A stretch of DNA of 64,000 nt, taken from assembly GCF_050948175.1 (NCBI RefSeq), contig NW_027490268.1, positions 620,001 through 684,000 of the forward strand, written 5' to 3'. Numbering within the stretch: the first letter of the stretch is position 1; every line of letters starts with the position of its first letter. The notes below the pieces were generated by a model, which ran no database searches, was not told the origin of the DNA, and worked only from the letters and a program-made list of their open reading frames with translations. The DNA comes from Xylocopa sonorina (lineage: Eukaryota; Arthropoda; Insecta; Hymenoptera; Apidae). Below are positions 11,315-24,836 of this stretch, one piece after another. A program made the translations under genes and the position numbers.

Positions 11315-13626
11315 TGAATTCGAGGTATACATGACACTTCGGAATGAATATTATAACTTATCAGGAAACATAGTAATGTGATGCGATATCGCGTTTTAAG
11401 AAGCATTAGATCTCTATGGCCTCGATGCGGAGACATCTCCAAAGGCTATTTTCAAGCATGGAAGTTTCGCACTTACATTCTTTTGAAGGTAATACGAGGT
11501 ATACATGACACTTCGCAATGAATACTATATCTTATCACGAAACATATAAATGAGATGCGATTTCGCGATATAAGTAGCATTAGATCTCAATTGCTACGAT
11601 ACGTAGACATCTGAATACGCCATTCCCTAGCATGGAAGTGTCGCATTTACATTTGTTTGGAGTGAATACGAGGTATACATGACACTTCGCAATGAATATT
11701 ATATCTTATCACGAAACATAGAAGAGAGATGCGATATCTCGTTTTAAGAAGCATTCGAACTCAGTGGCCTCGATGCGGAGACATCTGCAAACGCTATTTC
11801 CAAGCAAGTATGATTCGCATTTACATTCTTTTGAAGTGAATGCGAGGTATACATGACACTTCGCAAAGAACATTATATCTTATCGTGAAACATATAAGTG
11901 GGATGCGATATCGCGTTTTAAGAAGCATTAGAACTCTATTGCCTCGACGCGTAGAGATCTGCAGACGCTATTTCCTAGCATGGAAGTGTCGCATTTACAT
12001 TCGCTTGGAGTGAATAGGAGGTATACATGACACTTCGCAATGAATATTATATCCTATCATGAAGCATAGAAATGAGATGCGATATCGCGTTTTGAGAAGC
12101 ATTAGAACTCTATTGCTACGATACGTAGACATCTGCAAACGCTATTTCCTAGCTAGCAATAGTCGCATTTACATTCTTTCGAAGTGAATACGAGGTATAC
12201 ATGGCACTTCGCAATGAATATTATATCTTATCATGAAACATAGAAATGAGATGCGATATCGCGTTTTAAGAAGCATTAGAACTCTATGGCATCGATGCGG
12301 AGACATTTGCAAACGCTATTTCCTAGCATGGAAGTGTCGCACTTACATTCTTTTGAAGTGAATACGAGGTATACACGACGCTTCGCAATGAATATTATAT
12401 CTTATCACGAATCATATAGATGAGATGCGATATCGCGATTTGAGTAGCATTAGAACTCTATTGCTACGGAACGTAGACATCTGCAAACGCTATTTCCTAG
12501 CTAGCAATAGTCGCATTTACATTCTTTTGAAGTGAATACGAGGTATACATGACACTTCGCAATGAATATTATATCTTATCATGAAACATAGAAGAGAGGT
12601 GCGATATCGCGTTGTAAGAAGCATTAGAACTCTATGGCCTCGATGCGGAGACATCTGCAAACGCTATTTCCTAGCATGGAAGTGCCGCACTTACATTCTT
12701 TTGAAATGAAGGCGAGGTATACATGACACTTCGCAATGAATATTATATCTTATTACGAAACATATAGATGAGATGCGATATCGCGATTTAAGTGGCATTA
12801 GAACTTTATTTCTACGATACGTAGACATCTGCAAACGCTATTTCCTAGCAAGCAATAGTCGCATTTACATTCTTTTGAAGTGAATACGAGGTATACATGA
12901 CAATTCGCAATGAATATTATATCTTATCATGAAACATAGGAGAGAGATGCGATATCGCGTTGTAAGAAGCATTAGAACTCTATGGCCTCGATGCGGAGAC
13001 ATCTGCAAACGCTATTTCCTAGCATGGAAGTGCCGCACTTACATTCTTTTGAAATGAAGGCGAGGTATACATGACACTTCGCAATGAATATTATATCTTA
13101 TTACGAAACATATAGATGAGATGCGATATCGCTATTTAAGTAGCATTAGAACTTTATTGCTACGATACGTAGACATCTGCAAACGCTATTTCATAGCAAG
13201 CAATAGTCGCATTTACATTCTCTTGAAGTGAATACGATGCATACATGACACTTCGCAATGATTGTTATATCTTGTCATGAAACATAGAATAGAGATGCGA
13301 TATCGCGTTGTAAGAAGCATTAGAACTCGATGGCCTCGATGCGGAGACATCTGCAAACGCCATTTCCTAGCATGGAAGTGCCGCACTTACATTCTTTTGA
13401 AGTGAACCCGAGGTATACATGACACTTCGCAATGAATATTATATCTTATCACGAAACATATAGATGAGATGCGATATCGCGATTTGAGTAGCATTAGAAC
13501 TTTATTGCTACGATACGTAGACATCTGCAAACGCTATTTCCTAGCAAGCAATAGTCGCATTTACATTCTCTTGAAATGAATACGAGATATACATGACACT
13601 TGCACTGAATATTATATCTTATCATG
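11315..13626 (+). repeat. Segmental duplicate, copy 1 of the 18630-20593 pair
   Basis: This block recurs at about 18630-20593 with the same private variants, such as ACATCTCCAAAGGCTATTTT and ACTTGCACTGAATATT. The offset changes from 7315 at the left end to 6967 at the right end. That 348-base difference is exactly two monomers, missing from the second copy around the equivalent of 11930-12270. Confidence 0.8.
12220..13560 (+). repeat. Dimeric (348-bp) higher-order subarray
   Basis: Monomers alternate strictly between the CTCGATGCGGAG-type (near 12290, 12640, 12985, 13335) and the TACGATACGTAG-type (near 12465, 12815, 13160, 13505). Partner variants alternate too: TAGCATGGAAGTG follows the first and TAGCAAGCAATAGTCG the second. 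The basic unit here is thus a dimer of 348 bp. The same alternation recurs at about 19250-20520. Confidence 0.75.
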
Positions 13627-13699
13627 AAGCATAGAAATGAGATGCGATATCGCGTTTTGAGAAGCATTAGAACTCTATTGCTACGATACGTGGGCATCT

Positions 13700-14940
13700 G
13701 CAAACGCTATTTCCTAGCAAGGAAGATTCGCATTTACATTCTTTTGAAGTGAACACGAGGTATACATGACACTTCGCAAAGAACATTATATCTTATCGTG
13801 AAACATAGAAGTGAGATGCGATATCGCGTTTGAAGAAGCATTAGAACTCTATGGCCTCGATGCGGAGACATATGCAAACGATATTTCCTAGCATGGAAGT
13901 GTCGCACTTACATTCTTTTGAAGTGAATACGAGATATACATGACATTTCGCAATGAATATTATATCTAATCACGAAATATATAAATGGGATGCGATATCG
14001 CGATTTAAGTAGCATTAGAACGCTATTGCTACGATGCGTAGACATCTGCAAATGCTATTTCCTCGCAAGCAATAGTCGCATTTACCTTCTTTTGAAGTTA
14101 AAACGAGGTATACATGACACATCGCAATGAATATTACATCTTATCATCAAGCATATAAATGACATGCGAAATCGAGATTTAAGTAGCATTACAACTCAAT
14201 TGCTACGATACGTAGACATCTGCAAACTCTATTTCCTAGAAAGCAATAGTCGCATTTACATTCTTTTGAAGTGAATACGAGGTATACATGACACTTCGCA
14301 ATGAATATTATATCTTATCACGAAACACATAGATGAGATGCGATATCGCGATTTAAGTAGCATTAGAACTTTATTGCTACGATACGTAGACATCTGCAAA
14401 CGCTATTTCCTTGCATGGAAGTGTCGCATTTACATTCTTTTGAAGTGAATTCGAGGTATACATATCACTTCGGAATGAATACTATAACTTATCACGAAAC
14501 ATAGAAATGAGATGCGATATCGCGACCTAAGTAGCATTAGAACACTATTGCTACGATACTTAGGCATCTGCAAACGCTATTTCCTAGCAAGGAAGATTCG
14601 CATTTACATTCTTTTGAAGTGAACACGATGTATATATGACACTTCGCAAAGAACATTATATCTTATCGTGAAACATAGAAGTGAGATGCGATATCGCGTT
14701 TGAAGGAGCATTAGAACTCTATGGCCTCGATGCGGAGACATATGCAAACGCTATTTCCTAGCATGGAAGTGTCGCACTTACATTCTTTTGAAGTGACTAC
14801 GAGGTATACATGACATTTCGCAATGAATATTATATCTAATCACGAAATATATAAGTGGGATGCGATTTCGCGATTTAAGTAGCATTAGAACTCTATTGCT
14901 ACGATACGTAGACATCTGCAAACGCTATTTCCTAGGAAGG
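13700..14940 (+). repeat. Five-monomer (870-bp) offset duplication
   Basis: The variant run with GAACACGA(G/T)GTATA, CGCAAAGAACATT and a minority ATATGCAAACG variant occurs near 13730-13930 and again 870 bases later. The offset is 5 x 174 exactly. Confidence 0.65.
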
Positions 14941-16449
14941 ATGTGTCGCATTAACGTTCATTTGAAGTGCATGCGAGGTATACATAGCACTTCTCAATGA
15001 GTATTATATCTTATCATGGAACATAGAAATGAGATGCGATGTCTCGTTTTAAGAAGCATTAGAAATCTATTGCTTCGATACGTCGAGATCTGGAAACGCA
15101 ACATCCTAGCATGGAAGTGTCGCATTTACATTCATTTGAAGTGAAAACGCGGTATACATGACACTTCGCAATGAATATTATATCTTATCATGAATCACAG
15201 AAATGAGATGCGATATCGCGTTTTATGAATCGTTAGAATCCCATTGCTACGATACGTAGATATCTGCAAACGGTATTTCCTAGCAAGGATGTGTCGGATT
15301 TACATTGTTTTGATGTGAATACGAGGTATACATAACACTTCGCGATGAATATTATATCTTATCATGAAACATAGGAGTGAGATGCGATATCGCGTTTTAA
15401 GAAGCATTAGAACTCTATTGCCTCGACGTGTATACATCTGCAGACGCTATTTCCTAGCATGGAAGTGTCGTACTTACATTCTTTTGAAGTGAATACGAGG
15501 TATACATAACACTTCGCGATGAATATTATATCTTATCATGACACATAGAAATGAGATGCGATATCGCGATTTAAGAAGCATTAGAATCCTATTGCTTCGA
15601 TACGTGGACATCAGCATACGCTACTTCCTGGCAAGGAAGTGTCGCATTTACATTCTTTTGATGTGGATACGAGGTATACATGACACTTCGCAATGAATAT
15701 TATATCTTATCATGAAACATAGAAAAGAGATGCGACATCTCGTTTTGAGAAGCATTAGAAATCTATTGCTTCGATATATAGATATCTGCCAACTCTACTT
15801 CCTAGCAAGGATGTGTCGCATTTACATTCATTTGAAGTGTAGACCAGGAATACACAACATTTCGCAATGAATATTATATCTTATCATGACACATAGAAAT
15901 GAGATGCAATATCGCGTATTAGAAGGAAGCATCAGAACTATATTGCTACGATCCGTAGACATCTGCAAACGCTATTTTCTTGCAAGGGTATGCCGCATTT
16001 TCATTCTTTTGAACTGAAAACGAGGTATACATGGCACTTCGCAATGAATATTATATCTTATCATGAAACATAGAAATGCGATGCGATATCGCGATTTAAG
16101 AAGCATCAGAACTCTACTGCTACGATACGTAGACATCTGGAAACGCTATTTCCTAGAAGGGAAGTGTCGCAGTTACGATCACTTGAAGTGAATACGAGGT
16201 ATATATGACACTTCGCAACGAATATTATATCTTATCATGACACATAGAAATGAGATGCAATATCGCGTTTTAAGAAGCAGTAGAACTCTATTGCTTCGAT
16301 GCGTAGACATCTGTCAGCGCTATTTCCTAGCAAGGATGTGTCGTAATTACTCTCATTTGACGTGAATTCGAGGTACACATAACTCTGCACAATGAATATT
16401 ATATCTTATCACGAAACATAGAAATGACATGCGAAATCGCGATTTAAAA

Positions 16450-17733
16450 AGCATTAGAACTCTCTTGCTTCGATATGTAGATATCTGCAAACGCTAATTC
16501 CTAGCAAGGAAGTGTTGCATTTACATTCTTTTGAAGTGAATACGAGGTATACATGACACTTACCAATGAATATTGTATATGATAATGAAACATAGAAATG
16601 AGATGCGATATCTCATTTTAATAAGCATTAGAACTCTATTGATTCGATACGTAGATATCTGCAAACGCTATTTCCTAGCAAGGATGTGTCGCAATTACAT
16701 TCATTTGATGTGAATTCGCGGTATACATAACACTTCACAATGAATATTATATCTTATCGCGAAACATAGAAATGACATGCGAAATCGCGATTTAAAAAGC
16801 ATTAGAGCTCTCCTGCTTAGATACGTAGATATCTGCAAACGCTACGTCCTAGCCAGGAAGTGTCGCATTTACATTCTTTTGAAGTGAATACGAGGTATAC
16901 ATGACACATCGCAATGAATATTACGTCTTATCCTGAAAGATAGAAATGCGATGCGATATCTCGTTTTAAGAAGCATTAGAATTCTATTACTACGCAACGT
17001 AGACATCTGGAAACGCTATCTCCTAGAAAGGAAGTGTCGCAGTTACGATCATTTGAAGTGAATTCGAGGTATACAATACACTGCACAATGAATATTATAT
17101 CTTATCATGAAACATAGATGTGAGATGCGATATCGCTATTTAAGAAGCATTAGAACACCCTTGCTTCGATACGTAGACATCTGCAAACGCTACTTCCTAG
17201 CAAGGAAGTGTCGCATTTGCATTCTTTTGAAGTGAATACTAGGTATATGTGACACTTCCCAACGAATATTATATCTTATCATGACACATAGAAATGAGAT
17301 GCAATATCGCGTTTTAACAAGTAATAGAACTCTACTGCTACGATACGTAGACATCTGCAAACGCTATTTTCTAGCAAGGAAATGTCGCATTTACATTCTT
17401 TTGAACTGAAAACGAGGTATACATGACACTTCGCAATGAATATTATATCTTATCATGAAACATAGAAATTAGGAGCGATATCGCTACTTAAGAAGCATTA
17501 GAATCCTATTGCTTCGATACGTGGACATCTGCATGCGCTACTTCCTGGCAGGGAATTGTCGCATTTACATTCCTTTGATGTGAATACGAGGTATACATGA
17601 CACTTCGCAATGAATATTATAACTTATCACGAATCATAGAAATGAGATTTGACATCTCGTTTTAAGGAGCATTAGGACTCTTTTGCTACGATACGTAGCC
17701 ATCTGCAAACGCTATTTCCTAGCAAGGAAGTGT
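16450..17733 (+). repeat. Segmental duplicate, copy 1 of the 21326-22609 pair
   Basis: About 1.28 kb repeats 4876 bases downstream with shared private variants (CTCTCTTGCTTCGATATGTA, AATATTACGTCTTATCCTG, GATTTGACATCTCG). After the shared ACGTAGCCATCTG word the copies part: here AGTGTATAATTCAC, there AGTGTCGCATTTAC. Confidence 0.8.
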
Positions 17734-18629
17734 ATAATTCACATTCTTTCGAAGTGCAGACTAGTTATACGTAACATTTCGCATCGAATATTATATCTTA
17801 TCATGAAACATCGAAATCTATTGCGATATCGCGTTTTAAGAAGCGTTAGAACTCTATTGCTTCGAAACATAGACATCTGGAAACGTTATTTCCTAGCAAG
17901 GAAGTGGGGCATTTACATTCTTTTGAGGTGTAGTCGAGGTATACATAATACTTTGCAATGAATATTATATCTTATCACGAAACATATAAATGAGATGCGA
18001 TATCGCGAAATAAGTAGCATTAGAACTCTATTGCTACGATACGTATCGTAGACATCTGCAAACGCTATATCCTAGCAAGGAATAGTCGCATTTACATTCT
18101 TTTAAAGTGAATACGAGGTATACATGACTCTTCACAATGAATATTATATCTTATCATGAAACATACAAGTGAGATACGATATCGCATTTTAAGAAGCATT
18201 AGAACTCTATTGCCTCGATGCGTAGACTTCTGCAGACGCCACTTCTCAGCAAGGAAGTGTCGCATTTACATTCGTTTGGAGTGAATAGTAGGTATACATG
18301 ACACTTCGCAATGGATATTGTATCTTATCACGAAACATAGAAGTGAGATGCGATATCGCGTTTTAAGAAGCATTAGAACCCTATTGGCTCGATGCGGGGA
18401 CATCTGAATACGCTATTTCCTAGCAAGGAAATGTCGCATTTACATTCGTTTGGAGCGAATACCAGGTATACATGACGCTTCGCAATCAATATTATATCTT
18501 ATCATGAAGCATAGAAATCAGATGCGATATCGCGGTTTCAGAAGCATTAGAACTCTATTGCTTCGATACGTAGACATCTGCAAACGCTATTTCCAAGCAA
18601 GGAAGTTTCGCATTTACATTCATTTGAAG

Positions 18630-20593
18630 TGAATTCGAGGTATACATGACACTTCGGAATGAATATTATAACTTATCAGGAAACATAGTAATGTGATGCG
18701 ATATCGCGTTTTAAGAAGCATTAGATCTCTATGGCCTCGATGCGGAGACATCTCCAAAGGCTATTTTCTAGCATGGAAGTTTCGCACTTACATTCTTTTG
18801 AAGGTAATACGAGGTATACATGACACTTCGCAATGAATACTATATCTTATCACGAAACATATAAATGAGATGCGATTTCGCGATATAAGTAGCATTAGAT
18901 CTCAATTGCTACGATACGTAGACATCTGAATACGCCATTCCCTAGCATGGAAGTGTCGCATTTACATTCGTTTGGAGTGAATACGAGGTATACATGACAC
19001 TTCGCAATGAATATTATATCTTATCACGAAACATAGAAGAGAGATGCGATATCTCGTTTTAAGAAGCATTCGAACTCAGTGGCCTCGATGCGGAGACATC
19101 TGCAAACGCTATTTCCAAGCAAGTATGATTCGCATTTACATTCTTTTGAAGTGAATGCGAGGTATACATGACACATCGCAAAGAACATTATATCTTATCG
19201 TGAAACATATAAGTGAGATGCGATATCGCGTTTTAAGAAGCATTAGAACTCTATGGCCTCGATGCGGAGACATTTGCAAACGCTATTTCCTAGCATGGAA
19301 GTGTCGCACTTACAATCTTTTGATGTGAATACGAGGTATACATGACGCTTCGCAATGAATATTATATCTTATCACGAATCATATAGATGAGATGCGATAT
19401 CGCGATTTGAGTAGCATTAGAACTCTATTGCTACGGAACGTAGACATCTGCAAACGCTATTTCCTAGCTAGCAATAGTCGCATTTACATTCTTTTGAAGT
19501 GAATACGAGGTATACATGACACTTCGCAATGAATATTATATCTTATCATGAAACATAGAAGAGAGGTGCGATATCGCGTTGTAAGAAGCATTAGAACACT
19601 ATGGCCTCGATGCGGAGACATCTGCAAACGCTATTTCCTAGCATGGAAGTGCCGCACTTACATTCTTTTGAAATGAAGGCGAGGTATACATGACACTTCG
19701 CAATGAATATTATATCTTATTACGAAACATACAGATGAGATGCGATATCGCGATTTAAGTAGCATTAGAACTTTATTGCTACGATACGTAGACATCTGCA
19801 AACGCTATTTCCTAGCAAGCAATAGTCGCATTTACATTCTTTTGAAGTGAATACGAGGTATACATGACAATTCGCAATGAATATTATATCTTATCATGAA
19901 ACATAGGAGAGAGATGCGATATCGCGTTGTAAGAAGCATTAGAACTCTATGGCCTCGATGCGGAGACATCTGCAAACGCTATTTCCTAGCATGGAAGTGC
20001 CGCACTTACATTCTTATGAAATGAAGGCGAGGTATACATGACACTTCGCAATGAATATTATATCTTATTACGAAACATATAGATGAGATGCGATATCGCT
20101 ATTTAAGTAGCATTAGAACTTTATTGCTACGATACGTAGACATCTGCAAACGCTATTTCATAGCAAGCAATAGTCGCATTTACATTCTCTTGAAGTGAAT
20201 ACGATGCATACATGACACTTCGCAATGATTGTTATATCTTATCATGAAACATAGAATAGAGATGCGATATCGCGTTGTAAGAAGCATTAGAACTCGATGG
20301 CCTCGATGCGGAGACATCTGCAAACGCCATTTCCTAGCATGGAAGTGCCGCACTTACATTCTTTTGAAGTGAACACGAGGTATACATGACACTTCGCAAT
20401 GAATATTATATCTTATCACGAAACATATAGATGAGATGCGATATCGCGATTTGAGTAGCATTAGAACTTTATTGCCACGATACGTAGACATCTGCAAACG
20501 CTATTTCCTAGCAAGCAATAGTCGCATTTACATTCTCTTGAAATGAATACGAGATATACATGACACTTGCACTGAATATTATATCTTATCATG
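18630..20593 (+). repeat. Segmental duplicate, copy 2 of the 11315-13626 pair
   Basis: Shorter than copy 1 by 348 bp (two monomers). It includes the dimeric subarray. The homology ends just after the distinctive ACTTGCACTGAATATT variant, beyond which the units differ. Confidence 0.8.
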
Positions 20594-21325
20594 AAACATA
20601 TATATGAGATGCGATATCGCAATTTAAGTAGCATTAGAACTTTATTGCTACGATACGTAGACATCTGCAAACGATATTTCCCAGCAAGGAATAGTCGCAT
20701 TTACATTCTTTTGAAGTGAATACGAGGTATACATGACACTTCGCAATAAAAATTGTATGTTATCATGAAACATAGAAGTGAGATGCGATATCGCGTTTTA
20801 AGAAGCATTCGAACTCTATTGCCTCGACGCGTAGACATCTGCAGACGCTATTACCTAGCATGGAAGTGTCGTATTTACATTCGTTTGAAGTGAATACTAG
20901 GTATAAATGACACTTCGCAATGAATATTATATCTTATCATTAAGCATACAAATGAGATGCGATATCGCGTTTTGAGAAGCATTAGAACTCTATTGCTACG
21001 ATACGTAGACATCTGCAAACGCTATTTCCTAGCAAGGAATAGTCGCATTTACATTCTTTTGAAGTGAATGCGAGGTATACATGGCACTTCGCAATGAATA
21101 TTATATCTTACCACGAAACATAGAAATGAGATGCGATTTCGCGATTTACGTAGCATTAGAACTCTGTTTCTACGATACGTAGACATCTGGATACGCTATT
21201 TCCTAGCAAGGAAGTGTCGCATTTACATTCGTTTGAAGTGAATACTAGGTATACATGACACTTCGCAATGAATATTATATCTTATCATGAAGCATAGAAA
21301 TGAGATGCGATATCGCGTTTTGAGA

Positions 21326-22609
21326 AGCATTAGAACTCTCTTGCTTCGATATGTAGATATCTGCAAACGCTAATTCCTAGCAAGGAAGTGTTGCATTTAC
21401 ATTCTTTTGAAGTGAATACGAGGTATACATGACACTTCGCAATGAATATTATATATGATAATGAAACATAGAAATGAGATGCGATATCTCATTTTAATAA
21501 GCATTAGAACTCTATTGATTCGATACGTAGATATCTGCAAACGCTATTTCCTAGCAAGGATGTGTCGCAATTACATTCATTTGATGTGAATTCGCGGTAT
21601 ACATAACAGTTCACAATGAATATTATATCTTATCGCGAAACATAGAAATGACATGCGAAATCGCGATTTAAAAAGCATTAGAGCTCTCCTGCTTAGATAC
21701 GTAGATATCTGCAAACGCTACGTCCTAGCAAGGAAGTGTCGCATTTACATTCTTTTGAAGTGAATACGAGGTATACATGACACATCGCAATGAATATTAC
21801 GTCTTATCCTGAAACATAGAAATGCGATGCGATATCTCGTTTTAAGAAGCATTAGAATTCTATTACTACGATACGTAGACATCTGGAAACGCTATCTCCT
21901 AGAAAGGAAGTGTCGCAGTTACGATCATTTGAAGTGAATTCGAGGTATACAATACACTGCACAATGAATATTATATCTTATCATGAAACATAGATGTGAG
22001 ATGCGATATCGCTAGTTAAGAAGCATTAGAACACCCTTGCTTCGATACGTAGACATCTGCAAACGCTACTTCCTAGCAAGGAAGTGTCGCATTTGCATTC
22101 TTTTGAAGTGAATACTAGGTATATGTGACACTTCCCAACGAATATTATATCTTATCATGACACATAGAAATGAGATGCAATATCGCGTTATAACAAGTAA
22201 TAGAACTCTACTGCTACGATACGTAGACATCTGCAAACGCTATTTTCTAGCAAGGAAATGTCGCATTTACATTCTTCTGAACTGAAAACGAGGTATACAT
22301 GACACTTCGCAATGAATATTATATCTTATCATGAAACATAGAAATTAGGAGCGATATCGCTATTTAAGAAGCATTAGAATCCTATTGCTTCGATACGTGG
22401 ACATCTGCATGCGCTACTTCCTGGCAGGGAATTGTCGCATTTACATTCCTTTGATGTGAATACGAGGTATACATGACACTTCGCAATGAATATTATAACT
22501 TATCACGAATCATAGAAATGAGATTTGACATCTCGTTTTAAGGAGCATTAGGACTCTTTTGCTACGATACGTAGCCATCTGCAAACGCTATTTCCTAGCA
22601 AGGAAGTGT
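21326..22609 (+). repeat. Segmental duplicate, copy 2 of the 16450-17733 pair
   Basis: Same variant series as copy 1 in the same order. It is followed directly by the 8-monomer duplication starting near 22600. Confidence 0.8.
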
Positions 22610-24836
22610 CGCATTTACATTCTCTTGAAGTGAATACGAGGTATACATGACAGTTCGCAATGTATATTATGTCTTATCATGAAACATAGAAATAAGATGC
22701 GACATCACGTTTTAAGAAGCATTAGAACTCTATTGCTTCGATACGTAGACATTTGCAAACGCTATTACCTAGCAAGGAAGTGTCGCATTTACATTCTTTA
22801 GATGTGAATTCGAGAAATACATGACACTTCGCAATGAATATTATACCTTATCGTGAAACATAGAAGTGAGATAGGAAATCGCGTTTTAAGCAGTATTAGA
22901 ACACCATTGCTACGATACGTAGACATCTGCAAACGCTATATCCTAGCAAGCAATAGTCGCATTTACATTGTTTTGAAGTGAATACGAGGTATACATGACA
23001 CTTCGCTATGAATATTATATCTTATCATGAAACACAGAAGAGAGATGCGATATCGCGTTTTAAGAAGCATTAGAACTCTATTTCCTCGACGCGTAGACAT
23101 CTGCATACGCTCTTTCCTAGCATGGAAGTGTCGCATATACATTCTTTTGGAGTGAATACGAGGTGTACATGACACTTCGCAATGAATATTACATCTTATC
23201 ACGAAACATATAAATGAGATTCGATATCGTGATTTCAGTAGCATTAGAAATCGATGGCCTCGATGCGGAGACATCTGCAAACGCTATTTCCTAGCATGGA
23301 AGTGTCGCTCTTACATTCTTTTGAAGTGAATACGCGGTATACATGACACTTCGCAATGAATATTATATCTTATCATGAAACATAGAAGTGAGATGCGATA
23401 TCGCGTTTTAAGAAGCATTAGAACTCTATTGCTACGATACGTAGACATCTGAATACGCTATTTCTTAGCAAGGAAGTGTCACATTTACATTCGATTGGAG
23501 TGAATACGAGGTTTACATGACACTTCGCAATGAAAATTATATCTTATCAGGAAACATAGAAATGAAATGCGACATCTCGTTTTAAGAAGCATTAGGACTC
23601 TCTTGCTACGATACGTAGACATCTGCAAACGCTATTTCCTAGGATGGAAACGTCGCATTTACATTCTTTTGAAGCGAATACGAGGTATACATGACACTTC
23701 GCAATGAATATTATATCTTATCACGAAACATATATATGAGATGCGATATTGCGATTTAAGTAGCATTGGAACTCTATTGTTACGATACGTAGACATCTGA
23801 ATACGCTATTTCTAAGCAAGGAAATGTCGCACTAAATTCGTTTGGAGTGAATACGAGGTATACATGACGCTTCGCAATCAATATTATATCTTATCATGAA
23901 GCATAGAAATGAGATGCGATATCGCGTTTTGAGAAGCATTAGAACTCTATTACTACGATACGTAGACATCTGCAAACGCTATTTCCTAGCAAGGAAGTGT
24001 CGCATTTACATTCTCTTGAAGTGAATACGAGGTATACATGACAGTTCGCAATGTATATTATGTCTTATCATGAAACATAGAAATAAGATGCGACATCACG
24101 TTTTAAGAAGCATTAGAACTCTATTGCTTCGATACGTAGACATTTGCAAACGCTATTACCTAGCAAGGAAGTGTCGCATTTACATTCTTTAGATGTGAAT
24201 TCGAGAAATACATGACACTTCGCAATGAATATTATACCTTATCGTGAAACATAGAAGTGAGATAGGAAATCGCGTTTTAAGCAGTATTAGAACACCATTG
24301 CTACGATACGTAGACATCTGCAAACGCTATATCCTAGCAAGCAATAGTCGCATTTACATTGTTTTGAAGTGAATACGAGGTATACATGACACTTCGCTAT
24401 GAATATTATATCTTATCATGAAACACAGAAGAGAGATGCGATATCGCGTTTTAAGAAGCATTAGAACTCTATTGCCTCGACGCGTAGACATCTGCATACG
24501 CTCTTTCCTAGCATGGAAGTGTCGCATATACATTCTTTTGGAGTGAATACGAGGTGTACATGACACTTCGCAATGAATATTACATTCTTATCACGAAACA
24601 TATAAATGAGATTCGATATCGTGATTTCAGTAGCATTAGAAATCGATGGCCTCGATGCGGAGACATCTGCAAACGCTATTTCCTAGCATGGAAGTGTCGC
24701 TCTTACATTCTTTTGAAGTGAATACGCGGTATACATGACACTTCGCAATGAATATTATATCTTATCATGAAACATAGAAGTGAGATGCGATATCGCGTTT
24801 TAAGAAGCATTAGAACTCTATTGCTACGATACGTAG
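22600..24836 (+). repeat. Eight-monomer (1391-bp) offset duplication
   Basis: About 840 bp at 22600-23445 recurs at about 23991-24836, offset 1391 (8 x 174 minus 1). Shared rare variants include GACAGTTCGCAATGTATATT, GATAGGAAATCG and GATTCGATATCGTGATTTCA. The last also appears near 26170 and, slightly changed, near 27215. Confidence 0.8.
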
